Positions 26,243 to 35,257 of a DNA stretch of 64,000 bases are shown here, in pieces. The stretch covers positions 1 to 64,000 of the forward strand of contig CACFAO010000006.1 of the NCBI GenBank assembly GCA_902564295.1, in the 5' to 3' direction. The notes beneath the pieces were generated by a model, which saw only the letters and a list, made by a program, of their open reading frames with translations, was not told where the DNA came from and made no database searches. Every line of letters starts with the position of its first letter. The stretch's first letter is position 1. Made by a program: the position numbers and the translations under genes. This DNA comes from an uncultured Pelagibacteraceae bacterium (GTDB lineage: Bacteria; Pseudomonadota; Alphaproteobacteria; Pelagibacterales; AG-422-B15).

Positions 26243-27400
26243 TTAGTAATTAATTGGTCCAGAAATTACTTCAAATCTCTCATTTTGAACTTGAAAGAAA
26301 TAAGAAATATTACTTCCTTGTCTTTGATCAGGATTAAACGTTACTGAGCCAAGTTTTAGTGGATCCTCGTAATCTTTAAGCGTCTCCATTGCCTCAACAA
26401 AACTATCAACTGTTAAATCTTTTCCTGCTCTTTCGATAGCTTCAACAACTATATCAGCAAAAATATATCCGTAGATGGCTCCAGTATTAGGCTCTGTTGC
26501 ATAAATAGATTTAAATTTATCCCACCATTTTTTTTCAATCTCATTAGCCGTATCGTAATAAGGAAATACGACAGAATTTAAACAGTACAGTCCATTCATT
26601 ACTCCATTTGGTTGTTCTGCCACAACTGTGTAATAACTTGCTGAAGTTGTCACAAAATCAACATCTGTCCAGTTTATTTCCTTTGCTTTCATAAATGGTA
26701 ATATTGTTGTTCGAACAATTGTTCCCATAGCTACTAAATCGCATCCTGCATTATAAAGTTTTTTTATTTGAGCAGTGAAATCAGTATCTGTGGGCTTTGC
26801 TGACGCACTCTCAACTAATGTCATATTCATTGCTGCAAGTTGATCATCCACAGCGTCAACTATTTCCTGTCCAAAGTCAGTATCTTCATACAAAACACAT
26901 ACTGACTTTCTATTGTTATTCTCAATAAGATATTTTAATCCTGTTCTAATCTGATCATAATATGTTGAACCTGATGTAAACTTCAAACGATCGTAGGGAT
27001 CAAACATTGATCGTGCAGCTGTAAGAGGAAATAAACTTGGTATATTCATTGCTATTTGATCAGACATCACTGCATTATTCATTGGCGTACCAAGAGAGCC
27101 CAACATAAAGCCAATTTTATCTTTTCTTAATAGTTTATTGGCCGCTTGAACCGCTCTTGGAACAGTATATTGGTGGTCTTCAACAATAAATTTTATTGTT
27201 CTGCCATAAGCTCCACCCGCTTGATTAAATTCATCAATTCGCATGTTTACACCATCAACACTTTGTTTTCCAATCATAGAGGCAGGTCCACTTAGATCAG
27301 TATGCATTCCAATTAAGATCTCATCTTCTGTAATCCCTTGGTCAGCAAATGATAAGCCAGAGACAAATAATGAAAGAAATAAATAAACAAAAATTTTCAT
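26243..27400 (-). CDS. Liv-type ABC transporter substrate-binding protein (copy 2)
   Basis: 385 residues, signal peptide then GITEDEILIGMHTDLSGPASMIGKQSVDGVNMRIDEFNQAGGAYGRTIKFIVEDHQY, a Peripla_BP_6 (LivK-like) domain. Clear paralogue of the gene directly upstream: shared HTDxSGP, EDHQYxVPRAVQAANKLL, LGTPMNNAV and YEDTDFGQE blocks. The two probably offer different ligand specificity to one transporter. Its start codon follows the paralogue's stop immediately. Confidence 0.9.
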   Translation of the reverse strand: MKIFVYLFLSLFVSGLSFADQGITEDEILIGMHTDLSGPASMIGKQSVDGVNMRIDEFNQAGGAYGRTIKFIVEDHQYTVPRAVQAANKLLRKDKIGFMLGSLGTPMNNAVMSDQIAMNIPSLFPLTAARSMFDPYDRLKFTSGSTYYDQIRTGLKYLIENNNRKSVCVLYEDTDFGQEIVDAVDDQLAAMNMTLVESASAKPTDTDFTAQIKKLYNAGCDLVAMGTIVRTTILPFMKAKEINWTDVDFVTTSASYYTVVAEQPNGVMNGLYCLNSVVFPYYDTANEIEKKWWDKFKSIYATEPNTGAIYGYIFADIVVEAIERAGKDLTVDSFVEAMETLKDYEDPLKLGSVTFNPDQRQGSNISYFFQVQNERFEVISGPINY

Positions 27401-28573
27401 TTAGTATGTATATTCTTTATTATCCATTTGGATAAAAGTTCCATTTTGAACTTCAAATAAATAAGCAACATTTGCACCTAGATGTTTCTCTGGGGACCAA
27501 GAAAGGACTGTGTCGCCAAAAGGTATTTTATAATCATTTATGCTCTCTAATGCGTTTAGGAAGCTATCTGTTGTTAAGTCACGGCCAGCAATTTCTAATG
27601 CTCTAGCAGTTATATCCATGTACATATAACCATAAGCTGAACCTATATTTGGTAAGTTCCCAAAAGTCGACTCATAGGTATCAATCCAATCACAAATCTT
27701 AGGAGTACAATTTGCTTTACTTGGAGTATCAAATTGAGCAAATGTATAAAATCCATCTGTAACTCCGTCAGGTTGCGATGCTATAACAGGGTGAAAACTT
27801 GCAACCTGGCCAAAAAATAATGCATCCCATTTCATCTGCCTAGCTTTTGTATAACCAAGAATTGTATCTTTTACAATTGTTCCCATTGCAACTGCTTCAC
27901 AACCTGCATTTTTTAATTTTGTAATCTGAGAAGTTAAGTCTGTATCAGTTGGCTTATTGGTTGCTTTTTCATGTAACTCTAAACCCATTTCGCTTAGTTG
28001 GTCTACAGTCGCTTCATATGTTTCTTGCCCAAAATCATTATCCTGATAAAGAACACAAATTTTATTTTTGCCTTTCTCATTGATTGCCCACTTAACACCA
28101 GCTCTAATTTGATCGTAATAACTTGAAAGAGCTCCAAATTTTAGACGATGCAAAGGATCAGTCATTGATCTTGCTGATGAGAGAGGAAACAAATTTGGTA
28201 TATCTTTTTTTTCTTGAGCTTCAAAAACGGCGTTGTTCATTGGAGTACCTAAACTTGCAACCATAAGAAATATTTTATCTTTATTTAAAAGCTTATTTGC
28301 TGCTTGGACTGCACGAGGAACTTGGTATTGATGATCTTCTGCGATAATTTTTAGCATTCTTCCGTGAATGCCTCCTGCTTTATTTATTTCATCAATTCTC
28401 ATTTGAACGCCTTCAACTGAATATTTGCCAAATGAAGAAACAGGCCCACTTATATCTGTATGCATGCCAAGAATGATTTCATCGTCTGATACACCTTGAG
28501 AATAAGAATTGTGGCCAATCGTTAAAAATAGTGCCAATAAAATTGAAAAAATTGAAAATCGCTTACTTATCAT
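27401..28573 (-). CDS. Liv-type ABC transporter substrate-binding protein (copy 1)
   Basis: 390 residues; signal peptide, then GVSDDEIILGMHTDISGPVSSFGKYSVEGVQMRIDEINKAGGIHG. LivK-like periplasmic binding fold with LYQDNDFGQETYEAT and an extra Cys pair in KANCTPKICDW not shared with its partner. Lies 51 nt downstream of the acyl-CoA synthetase. The combination with acyl-CoA synthetase and LivF suggests an organic-acid or amide ligand rather than leucine; that is inference. Confidence 0.9.
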   Translation of the reverse strand: MISKRFSIFSILLALFLTIGHNSYSQGVSDDEIILGMHTDISGPVSSFGKYSVEGVQMRIDEINKAGGIHGRMLKIIAEDHQYQVPRAVQAANKLLNKDKIFLMVASLGTPMNNAVFEAQEKKDIPNLFPLSSARSMTDPLHRLKFGALSSYYDQIRAGVKWAINEKGKNKICVLYQDNDFGQETYEATVDQLSEMGLELHEKATNKPTDTDLTSQITKLKNAGCEAVAMGTIVKDTILGYTKARQMKWDALFFGQVASFHPVIASQPDGVTDGFYTFAQFDTPSKANCTPKICDWIDTYESTFGNLPNIGSAYGYMYMDITARALEIAGRDLTTDSFLNALESINDYKIPFGDTVLSWSPEKHLGANVAYLFEVQNGTFIQMDNKEYTY

Positions 28574-28624
28574 CGTTTGCCCTCTTGAATTTAAAAGGAA
28601 ATCTTATTATTTCACAGAGGAAAA

Positions 28625-30448
28625 TCAAGCAGATTGATACATGCTTTCAATGATATCGCCGTATTTTTGATTTATGAATTTGCGTTTCAGCTTCATGGTC
28701 GGAGTGAGCTCATCGTCTTCAGCTGTTAATTGTATATCAATTAATGAGAATTTTTTTACATGTTCTACTGAAGCGAATTTTTTATTTACTTTATTGACCT
28801 CATCATCAATCAAGGTAACTATTTCCTCTGATTTACAGAGACTTTCAAAATTAGAAAATGGTATGTCATTGTCCTGAGCGTGTTTCATCACATTCTCTTC
28901 ATCTATCATTATTAGACATGACAAATACTTTCTTTTATCACCAATTACAACAGCATCTGATATGAATGGACTAAATTTTAATTCATTTTCTATTTCCGAG
29001 GGAGAGATATTTTTTCCACCAGCTGTAATGATTATGTCTTTTTTTCTGTCTGTAATTCTTAAATTTCCATAGTTATCAATTTCACCAACATCTCCTGTAT
29101 GCAGCCATCCGTCAATAAGTGTTTCTTTTGTTTGTTCAGGTTTATTTAAATATCCACAAAATACGCCTGGACCTTTAAACAAAATTTCTCCATCCTGCGC
29201 AATCCTTACCTCAGAATCATTAACGGCTCGGCCAACATGGCCTAATTTTATTTCTCTGGAGTAAAATGCAGTTCCAACTCCAGCAGTTTCTGTCATTCCC
29301 CATCCTTCTCTCATATCTATACCAAGTGAGAGATACCAATTTATGAGATCAGGTGATATAGGCGCAGCGCCACTTAGTGCGTAACGACAGTTATTCAAAC
29401 CGAGAAGTTTTTTTATATTTTTTAAAACCAGTTGATTACATATCCAATAAGATAATTTCAATGATAAAGGAGGTTCTTTTCCGTCTATGAAGTACTCTTT
29501 ATATTTAGAGCCAACATTTATTGAAAATTGATAGAAGAACTTGCCAACGAAAGTTGCATCTTTCATTAATATTGTAATCGATGAATAAAACTTTTCCCAA
29601 ATCCTTGGGACTGCAATAAATACCGTTGGAGAAACTTCTCGAATATTTTCAGGAACTGTATCAATACTTTCTGCAAAATTAACTACTGCGCCTGTTTTCA
29701 AAGGAATCATAACTGAAACCGACCGTTCTAATATATGACATAACGGGAGAAACGATAACTGTTCCTCGTGTTCCATAACATCAAAGATATCATATCCAGT
29801 ATTAATAGAATAAAGCAAGTTTGTATGATTAATCATTGCACCTTTTGATGGCCCTGTTGTACCTGATGTGTAAACTAAAATTGCAATGTCATCTGGACTT
29901 ACACTATTAACTAAACTCTCCCAAAGATCAGGGTTTTCTTGATCAGTTTTTTCACCAACTTTTAAAAATTCATCATAACTAATAACTTGGTCATCATGAA
30001 AGTCATTTAACCCTTCCATATCGTAGACAATAATTTGTCTTAGTGTAGGACACTCACCTCTTACTTCTAAAATTTTATCAAGTTGTTCTTCATTTTCAGC
30101 AAAATAAAATTTTGTCGCACTATCGTTTACTAGATACTTTACCTGTGCAGCCGAGTCTGTTGTATACACTCCACTAGAAATTCCTCCAGCACCGATTGTG
30201 CCCATATCAGTATAAAGCCACTCAGGGTTTCCCTCGCTTGCAATTGAAACCACATTACCTTTTTCTAGTCCTAGAGCGTGAAGAGCAAGACCAGTTAGTT
30301 TTGCTTTTTCTCCATAGTGAGACCATGAAATTTCTTGCCAAATACCAAGTTCTTTTTCTCTCATGGCAACTCTTCCTCCACGAGATTTAACTGAGTTCCA
30401 AAAAAGTCTTGGAATTGTATTTATCTCCACATTTTTTTCTTTTTCCAA
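28625..30448 (-). CDS. AMP-forming long-chain acyl-CoA synthetase
   Basis: 607 residues. ANL-superfamily motifs: ILVYTSGTTGPSKGAMINH (A3), REGWGMTETAG (A5), GWLHTGDVGEIDNYGNLRITDRKKDIIITAGGKNISPSEIE (A7-A8), late Lys in TPTMKLKRKF (A10). Activates a carboxylic acid to its CoA ester. Its start lies inside the livF 3' end (28-nt overlap); such LivF-acyl-CoA synthetase pairs are common in alphaproteobacterial Liv-type uptake clusters and suggest that the imported acid is activated at once. Confidence 0.92.
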   Translation of the reverse strand: MEKEKNVEINTIPRLFWNSVKSRGGRVAMREKELGIWQEISWSHYGEKAKLTGLALHALGLEKGNVVSIASEGNPEWLYTDMGTIGAGGISSGVYTTDSAAQVKYLVNDSATKFYFAENEEQLDKILEVRGECPTLRQIIVYDMEGLNDFHDDQVISYDEFLKVGEKTDQENPDLWESLVNSVSPDDIAILVYTSGTTGPSKGAMINHTNLLYSINTGYDIFDVMEHEEQLSFLPLCHILERSVSVMIPLKTGAVVNFAESIDTVPENIREVSPTVFIAVPRIWEKFYSSITILMKDATFVGKFFYQFSINVGSKYKEYFIDGKEPPLSLKLSYWICNQLVLKNIKKLLGLNNCRYALSGAAPISPDLINWYLSLGIDMREGWGMTETAGVGTAFYSREIKLGHVGRAVNDSEVRIAQDGEILFKGPGVFCGYLNKPEQTKETLIDGWLHTGDVGEIDNYGNLRITDRKKDIIITAGGKNISPSEIENELKFSPFISDAVVIGDKRKYLSCLIMIDEENVMKHAQDNDIPFSNFESLCKSEEIVTLIDDEVNKVNKKFASVEHVKKFSLIDIQLTAEDDELTPTMKLKRKFINQKYGDIIESMYQSA

Positions 30449-31194
30449 CGTCTCTCTCCTCTAATACCTTCATCTTGCTGTCCAAGATAAAATTCTTTGA
30501 TATCTTCTTTTTCCAAAAGCTCTTTACTGTTCCCTTCCATTACAATTCGACCAAGTTCTAACACATAGCCAAAGTCGGAATTACTAAGTGCAATATTAGC
30601 GTTTTGCTCAACTAAAAGTATTGTAGTTTTTAATTCTTTATTAATCCTAATAATAATTTCAAATATTTCCTTAACTAGCTTTGGCGATAACCCTAATGAT
30701 GGCTCATCTAAAAGCATAATTTCTGGCTTACTCATAAGAGCTCGACTGATGCATAACATTTGCTGTTCTCCACCAGATAATAAACCAGCTGGTTGATTCA
30801 TCCTTTCTTTTAGTATTGGAAAATATTCATAAACTTGTTCAATATCTTTATTTATTTCTTTCTTATCTGAGCGTGTATAAGCACCCATTTGAAGATTCTC
30901 AATTACGGAACAATAAGGAAATACTTCCCTACCTTCAGGAGCATGACTCATACCTAGTCTTAATATTTTATCAGGATCTTTTTTTTGAATTTCACTTCCA
31001 TTTAAATAAACCTTTCCTTTTCTAGGATCAATTGCTCCTGATATAGTTTTGAGAATTGTCGTTTTCCCTGCACCATTAGATCCAAGGATTGTTACAATTG
31101 AACCTTGGTTAACTTTAAAGCTGATACCTCTAATAGCCATGATAGGCCCATAATAAGTTTCAATATTTTCAACACTTAGTAAAGGATTTGACAT
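30421..31194 (-). CDS. livF: Liv-type ABC transporter ATP-binding protein LivF
   Basis: 257 residues. Walker A GSNGAGKTT, signature LSGGEQQMLCISRAL, Walker B IMLLDEPSLGLSP, switch region TILLVEQNANIAL, all LivF-type. The C-terminal tail GERRWKKKKMWR resembles the basic tails of LivF proteins that precede acyl-CoA synthetases. Partner of LivHMG, encoded 13.5 kb away on the opposite strand. Confidence 0.92.
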   Translation of the reverse strand: MSNPLLSVENIETYYGPIMAIRGISFKVNQGSIVTILGSNGAGKTTILKTISGAIDPRKGKVYLNGSEIQKKDPDKILRLGMSHAPEGREVFPYCSVIENLQMGAYTRSDKKEINKDIEQVYEYFPILKERMNQPAGLLSGGEQQMLCISRALMSKPEIMLLDEPSLGLSPKLVKEIFEIIIRINKELKTTILLVEQNANIALSNSDFGYVLELGRIVMEGNSKELLEKEDIKEFYLGQQDEGIRGERRWKKKKMWR

Positions 31195-31246
31195 AGTATA
31201 CTTTTATATCTTACCGACAATTATGTTAATTAAATTATTCAATATT

Positions 31247-33034
31247 TTAACTCAATAACTTTTCAGGTATTGGTATCATCTGATCAAGAAGTATTTGCGC
31301 ATAAGCTTTGCCTTGAGGATCGTTTCTAAGACTTGCTGGCCCGCCACCTCCTAGAACATCATTTAAAATAAAGTTAATAGAATTTGATCCTGGTAAAAAG
31401 TATCTCTCAACAGAACCTTCAAGAAAGTCGGCAAAGCAATCTTTGACAACTTTTTCATCAAGAAAATTGCATATTGCTGGATAAAACTTAGGATCACGTG
31501 AAATTATACCAATGTTCGCTTTATTGCCTTTATCGCCACTTCGCCCGTACGCAACTTTAATAAGTGGCACATCAACAAACTTTTCATTTGCATCTTCAAA
31601 ATCAGGAGCTGTTGTTTGTTCAATACTGTTAAAGTCAAATTCTTCAGATGGTGGTATTTTTATTTCATTCTTTGAAGAACCATTATCTATTGTTACGTTT
31701 ACTTGATCCTTATCAATTAAAAATGAGAACAGCCTTACAATTGGTGATGGTTTTGGACGCCCTCCAACAAAACCAGACAATCCTGGAGGAGTTGCAAGGC
31801 CTAAGCCAACAGACTCTTTGAGCATAATACCTACCGCTCTAATATCTTGATGTTTAGCTGCAAATTTAAGAACTACTTCGCGATTATTTTCATTTGATGA
31901 TTGCTTGCTGTATTGACTGTTATCCCCAATAATTTCAATACTCGTTTCATCAAAGTCAGCAATATTCATCATGCGCATTATCATCTTTGATCGCTCAAAT
32001 ATTGCTTCTCCGTATGTACGAGCTTTTTTAGCAGCATCTATACCAACAAATGAACAAACATGTCCCGCCCTGAAACCATCAGCGTATGTTGCGCAAACTT
32101 TATATTGATTAGGAGCTGGATAACCTTTTGCTCCAGAGATTTTAACTTTATCTTTTTCGGTTTCTTCAATTTTTACATTTGAAAAATCACAAATAACATC
32201 TGGTAATACATATGCTTGAGGATCACCAATCTCATACAGCATCTGTTCAGCAACAGTTCCAAAATTTACCATGCCGGATGAATTTTTTGATTTAGTACAA
32301 TCGAAACTGCCATCTTCGGCAACTTCCACAATGGGATAGCCTATTTGATGCAGATCTTTTGATACTAATTCCCAGTCAGTGAAATTACCTCCAGTACTTT
32401 GTGTTCCACATTCAATAATGTGACCAGCTAAACTACCTGCGGCAAGTTTGTCATATTCTTTTTCATTCCATCCGAACGTATAAATACATGCACCTAATGT
32501 AACTGCGCTATCAACACTTCTCCCAGTAATAACTATATCAGCGCCACTTTTAAGAGCTTCAGCTATAGGAAATGCACCAAGATAGGCATTAATGCTTGCT
32601 ATTTTGTCCTCAGCAGGAAAAGCTTCATTTGAATACATTTCCTTTATATTCAACTCTGAAAATTTATTTTTTTCTCTCATTAAATCATCACCTAATACAA
32701 CTGAAACCTTTAGATCCAATTTAAGTTCTTTTATTAATTCTCTGATGGCCTCAGCACATGCCTCTGGGTTTACGCCTCCGGCATTGCTGAGAATTTTTAC
32801 TTTTTGATCTGCTATTTGTCTTAAATTTAACTTCAATACACTTGATACAAAGTCTACGGCATAGCCTTTTGCGGCATCTTTTGCTCTAGCCCTTGCCATA
32901 ATTGACATGGTGATTTCTGCTAAATAATCATAAACAATAAAGTCTAGATCATTTCCATTCAATAATTGAGGTGTTGCAATAACGGAATCGCCCCAAAATC
33001 CACTTGCGCCACCAATTCTAAGTTTTTTTGACAT
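31247..33034 (-). CDS. AtuA family protein (DUF1446), acyclic terpene utilization-like
   Basis: 595 residues. N-terminal DUF1446 domain (RIGGASGFWGDSVIATPQLL, DYLAEITMSIMARARAKD, ILSNAGGVNPEACAEAIREL, VITGRSVDSAVTLGA) and a C-terminal AtuA ferredoxin-like domain (PLIKVAYGRSGDKGNKANIGI). AtuA is needed for citronellol/geraniol degradation in Pseudomonas, but the biochemistry is not settled. It begins the catabolic block that holds livF, the CoA synthetase, the hydratase and the TIGR03084 protein. Confidence 0.9.
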   Translation of the reverse strand: MSKKLRIGGASGFWGDSVIATPQLLNGNDLDFIVYDYLAEITMSIMARARAKDAAKGYAVDFVSSVLKLNLRQIADQKVKILSNAGGVNPEACAEAIRELIKELKLDLKVSVVLGDDLMREKNKFSELNIKEMYSNEAFPAEDKIASINAYLGAFPIAEALKSGADIVITGRSVDSAVTLGACIYTFGWNEKEYDKLAAGSLAGHIIECGTQSTGGNFTDWELVSKDLHQIGYPIVEVAEDGSFDCTKSKNSSGMVNFGTVAEQMLYEIGDPQAYVLPDVICDFSNVKIEETEKDKVKISGAKGYPAPNQYKVCATYADGFRAGHVCSFVGIDAAKKARTYGEAIFERSKMIMRMMNIADFDETSIEIIGDNSQYSKQSSNENNREVVLKFAAKHQDIRAVGIMLKESVGLGLATPPGLSGFVGGRPKPSPIVRLFSFLIDKDQVNVTIDNGSSKNEIKIPPSEEFDFNSIEQTTAPDFEDANEKFVDVPLIKVAYGRSGDKGNKANIGIISRDPKFYPAICNFLDEKVVKDCFADFLEGSVERYFLPGSNSINFILNDVLGGGGPASLRNDPQGKAYAQILLDQMIPIPEKLLS

Positions 33035-33094
33035 TTGAATGATTATATCTATTTTTGTTATAATTAGTTAAATAATTAAATTGTCTAATACATT

Positions 33095-33490
33095 ATGAGT
33101 TTTTTCAAATCAATAAACAATGCTTTCGTAAAATGTTTTGATTTTAAGACCAGGGCAAACAGAGCTGAGTTTTGGTATTTTTACTTGTTTACAACAGCTG
33201 TTGGTTTTGTTGGATTGCAGCTTGATATATTCTTTCAATTACAACTAATCGGTATTCAATTAGCTAATTCATCTGACTCAATCATGCTTGGGCCCATGTA
33301 TATATTTTTATACTTTCTTTTTATCGTCCCAAGCTTTGCTCTTTATGTAAGAAGACTGCATGATGTAAATCGTTCGGGTTGGTGGCTCTTAATTGTGTTG
33401 GTTCCTTTTATTGGAATAATTACTATTATTTTTTTTATGTGCTTAAGAGGAAGTGAAGGCAGCAATGATTTTGGAGAGATCTCCTCTTAA
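33095..33490 (+). CDS. DUF805 family membrane protein
   Basis: 131 residues with four helices; the signatures AFVKCFDFKTRANRAEFWYFYLF and YVRRLHDVNRSGWWLL are unmistakable for DUF805. Function unknown. Ends four nt into the converging 58-residue CxxC peptide gene. Confidence 0.9.
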   Translation: MSFFKSINNAFVKCFDFKTRANRAEFWYFYLFTTAVGFVGLQLDIFFQLQLIGIQLANSSDSIMLGPMYIFLYFLFIVPSFALYVRRLHDVNRSGWWLLIVLVPFIGIITIIFFMCLRGSEGSNDFGEISS

Positions 33491-33663
33491 TTTTCGTCTG
33501 ACTTATTTTTTGCTTTAAATGCTTTTGGACCGCTGCAGCTACTACACCCTGAACCTTCATTTAAAACTTCATTTTCAATATCTTTGTCTAACAAACTCAA
33601 CGTTGCAAGAGCTAATAGAATAAGTATAGGAATGATAATTAATAGATTTTTTTTAATTGTCAT
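33487..33663 (-). CDS. Small membrane-anchored CxxC protein (58 aa, not in ORF track)
   Basis: Frame MTIKKNLLIIIPILIL..., one hydrophobic helix (about 7-25), an acidic linker (DKDIENEVLNEG), then SGCSSCSGPKAFKAK. The single N-terminal anchor with a CSSC motif outside suggests a redox or metal-binding role at the membrane face. It overlaps the flavin reductase stop by 11 nt on the same strand, so translation may be coupled. No family recognised. Confidence 0.55.
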   Translation of the reverse strand: MTIKKNLLIIIPILILLALATLSLLDKDIENEVLNEGSGCSSCSGPKAFKAKNKSDEN

Positions 33664-34129
33664 TTTTCAGGGTTTGATAATTGCTTCTATAATAAATAAG
33701 TGGATTTCTATTATCATCAATTCTTAAATCTTCAACCTTACCTATGACTAAAACGTGATCAGCAATATCAATTTGTTGATAAACCGATAACTCAATATAA
33801 CCTAAAGTATTATCAAGAATGATATTATTACTAGATGATATAGTATGGTTTGTTTTACTAACTTTTTCAGGATCCTTTGTGGCGAATAAACGTGATATTT
33901 CTTCTTGTTCATTTGAAAGAAAATTAATTACAAATGAATTATTTTTTAAAAAGTCTACGTGGTCAGTTTCAGACTTATAAATATTAAATATAATCAATGG
34001 TGGTTTTAAGCTTAAAGATGCAAATGAATTGATTGTAAAGCCACTTTTATGCGATGTAGCCACTGCAACTCCCGTTGCAAACGAACCAAATGCTTTTTTT
34101 AGAATATTTTCCTCAAAATCAGCAGTCAT
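33653..34129 (-). CDS. Flavin reductase-like FMN-binding protein
   Basis: 158 residues. FGSFATGVAVATSHKSGFTINSFASLSLKPPLIIFNI is the flavin-reductase domain start (F-x-T-G-V-x-V), and SFVINFLSNEQEEISRLFA follows the family pattern. Would supply reduced FMN/FAD to a partner monooxygenase, but the partner is not identifiable here. It sits downstream of the desaturase and upstream of the CxxC peptide. Confidence 0.85.
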   Translation of the reverse strand: MTADFEENILKKAFGSFATGVAVATSHKSGFTINSFASLSLKPPLIIFNIYKSETDHVDFLKNNSFVINFLSNEQEEISRLFATKDPEKVSKTNHTISSSNNIILDNTLGYIELSVYQQIDIADHVLVIGKVEDLRIDDNRNPLIYYRSNYQTLKNDN

Positions 34130-34142
34130 TTAATTAATTAAT

Positions 34143-35090
34143 TTAAATTAATACAGAACGAAGCATAGAAACATACCCACTTTCAATTTCTAGATCTTCA
34201 TTTGTATGTTTCTCTAGTATCATCTCATGTGCTTTCTTGAGCTTATAGCACGGAACAAACATAAATAAATGATGCTCAAGATGATAATTGACATAATATG
34301 GAGCAACAAAGGTTCTTTCTATGATATTTGCATACGTCGTTCGAGCATTATTAAAATCATTTTCAGATTTTACTCCTGCATGTTCAGCAATATTTCTTAT
34401 TCTTAAAAATAGCTGAAAAAAAGTAAATAGTGGCAATAACCAGAATGCTAAGTAATACCACCATTGACCCATGAGCCAAAAAATAAAAAATATAATAAGA
34501 TTTGAAATTAGTATGCCATAAAGAGTATTTCTTGATTCAAAGCCACTAATTTTTTTTCCATCATTCTTTTTTGTGTCACTTTTTAGCAATGTTTTAAAAA
34601 TCAACTCATATCTTTGAACAAGTCCTGAAATACCAAAAATATCTCTAAGTACTTTTCTAAACATGCTCTTTTTTTCAACAGGGAATGGCTTTGATAAACT
34701 TAGGTCAGGATCATCTTCTAATTGAGTATTTCTATGATGTGCAAGGTGATAATGACGATATCCATAAGTATCAGACCATACTGGAAAAGCACAAACCCAT
34801 TGTGATAAGGAATTATTTAATTTTGAATTATTTGTAATTAGACCATGTGCTCCCTCGTGCATTAAAATTGCTAAACCAAGTTGTCTTCCAGCAATGATTA
34901 AAACTGCGGTAATGAAAGTAAATATATTTGGGAATATTGAAAAAATACACACTGACAAAAAGATAATCATCCAAGCATGAGTTAGTAATCCAATTCCCTT
35001 TAGATCGCTTTTCTCTCTTAAATGATCAATTTGTTCATCTGAAAGAACTTCATTAGGTTTTAAAAATGGTGTAAATTTTTTATTCATCAA
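34143..35090 (-). CDS. Membrane fatty-acid desaturase
   Basis: 315 residues. Three His clusters in order: HEGAH (about 80), HLAHHRNTQ (about 115), NYHLEHHLF (about 270), separated by hydrophobic pairs, as in membrane di-iron desaturases. Introduces double bonds (or hydroxylates) in acyl lipids or carotenoids; the NYHLEHH third box points to the fatty-acid desaturase superfamily. The operon's flavin reductase could be its electron source, by inference. Confidence 0.88.
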   Translation of the reverse strand: MMNKKFTPFLKPNEVLSDEQIDHLREKSDLKGIGLLTHAWMIIFLSVCIFSIFPNIFTFITAVLIIAGRQLGLAILMHEGAHGLITNNSKLNNSLSQWVCAFPVWSDTYGYRHYHLAHHRNTQLEDDPDLSLSKPFPVEKKSMFRKVLRDIFGISGLVQRYELIFKTLLKSDTKKNDGKKISGFESRNTLYGILISNLIIFFIFWLMGQWWYYLAFWLLPLFTFFQLFLRIRNIAEHAGVKSENDFNNARTTYANIIERTFVAPYYVNYHLEHHLFMFVPCYKLKKAHEMILEKHTNEDLEIESGYVSMLRSVLI

Positions 35091-35189
35091 TTTATTTATA
35101 TATATTTTTTTATTAGTTTTACACCATTAAGAATATGCTAATAATTACATATAGTTAGTACTGTTACCAAATTATGAAACTATCTATTA

Positions 35190-35206
35190 ATGATAATATA
35201 TATCAT
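35190..35206. promoter_or_regulatory. Palindrome in the divergent spacer before the paralogue pair
   Basis: ATGATA-atata-TATCAT, a 6-bp-arm inverted repeat in the 167-nt spacer between the desaturase and the tandem secreted proteins. A possible operator, though AT-rich palindromes arise by chance. The next gene has a good AAAGGAG ribosome site. Confidence 0.25.
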
Positions 35207-35257
35207 GTTTTTGTTATCTAATTCCCATACAATTTAATTGAATAAAAGGAGATTTCT

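Noticed and set aside
35190-35206. AT palindrome as a strong operator
   Set aside because: Kept only as a low-confidence site; AT-only palindromes are expected by chance at this base composition.
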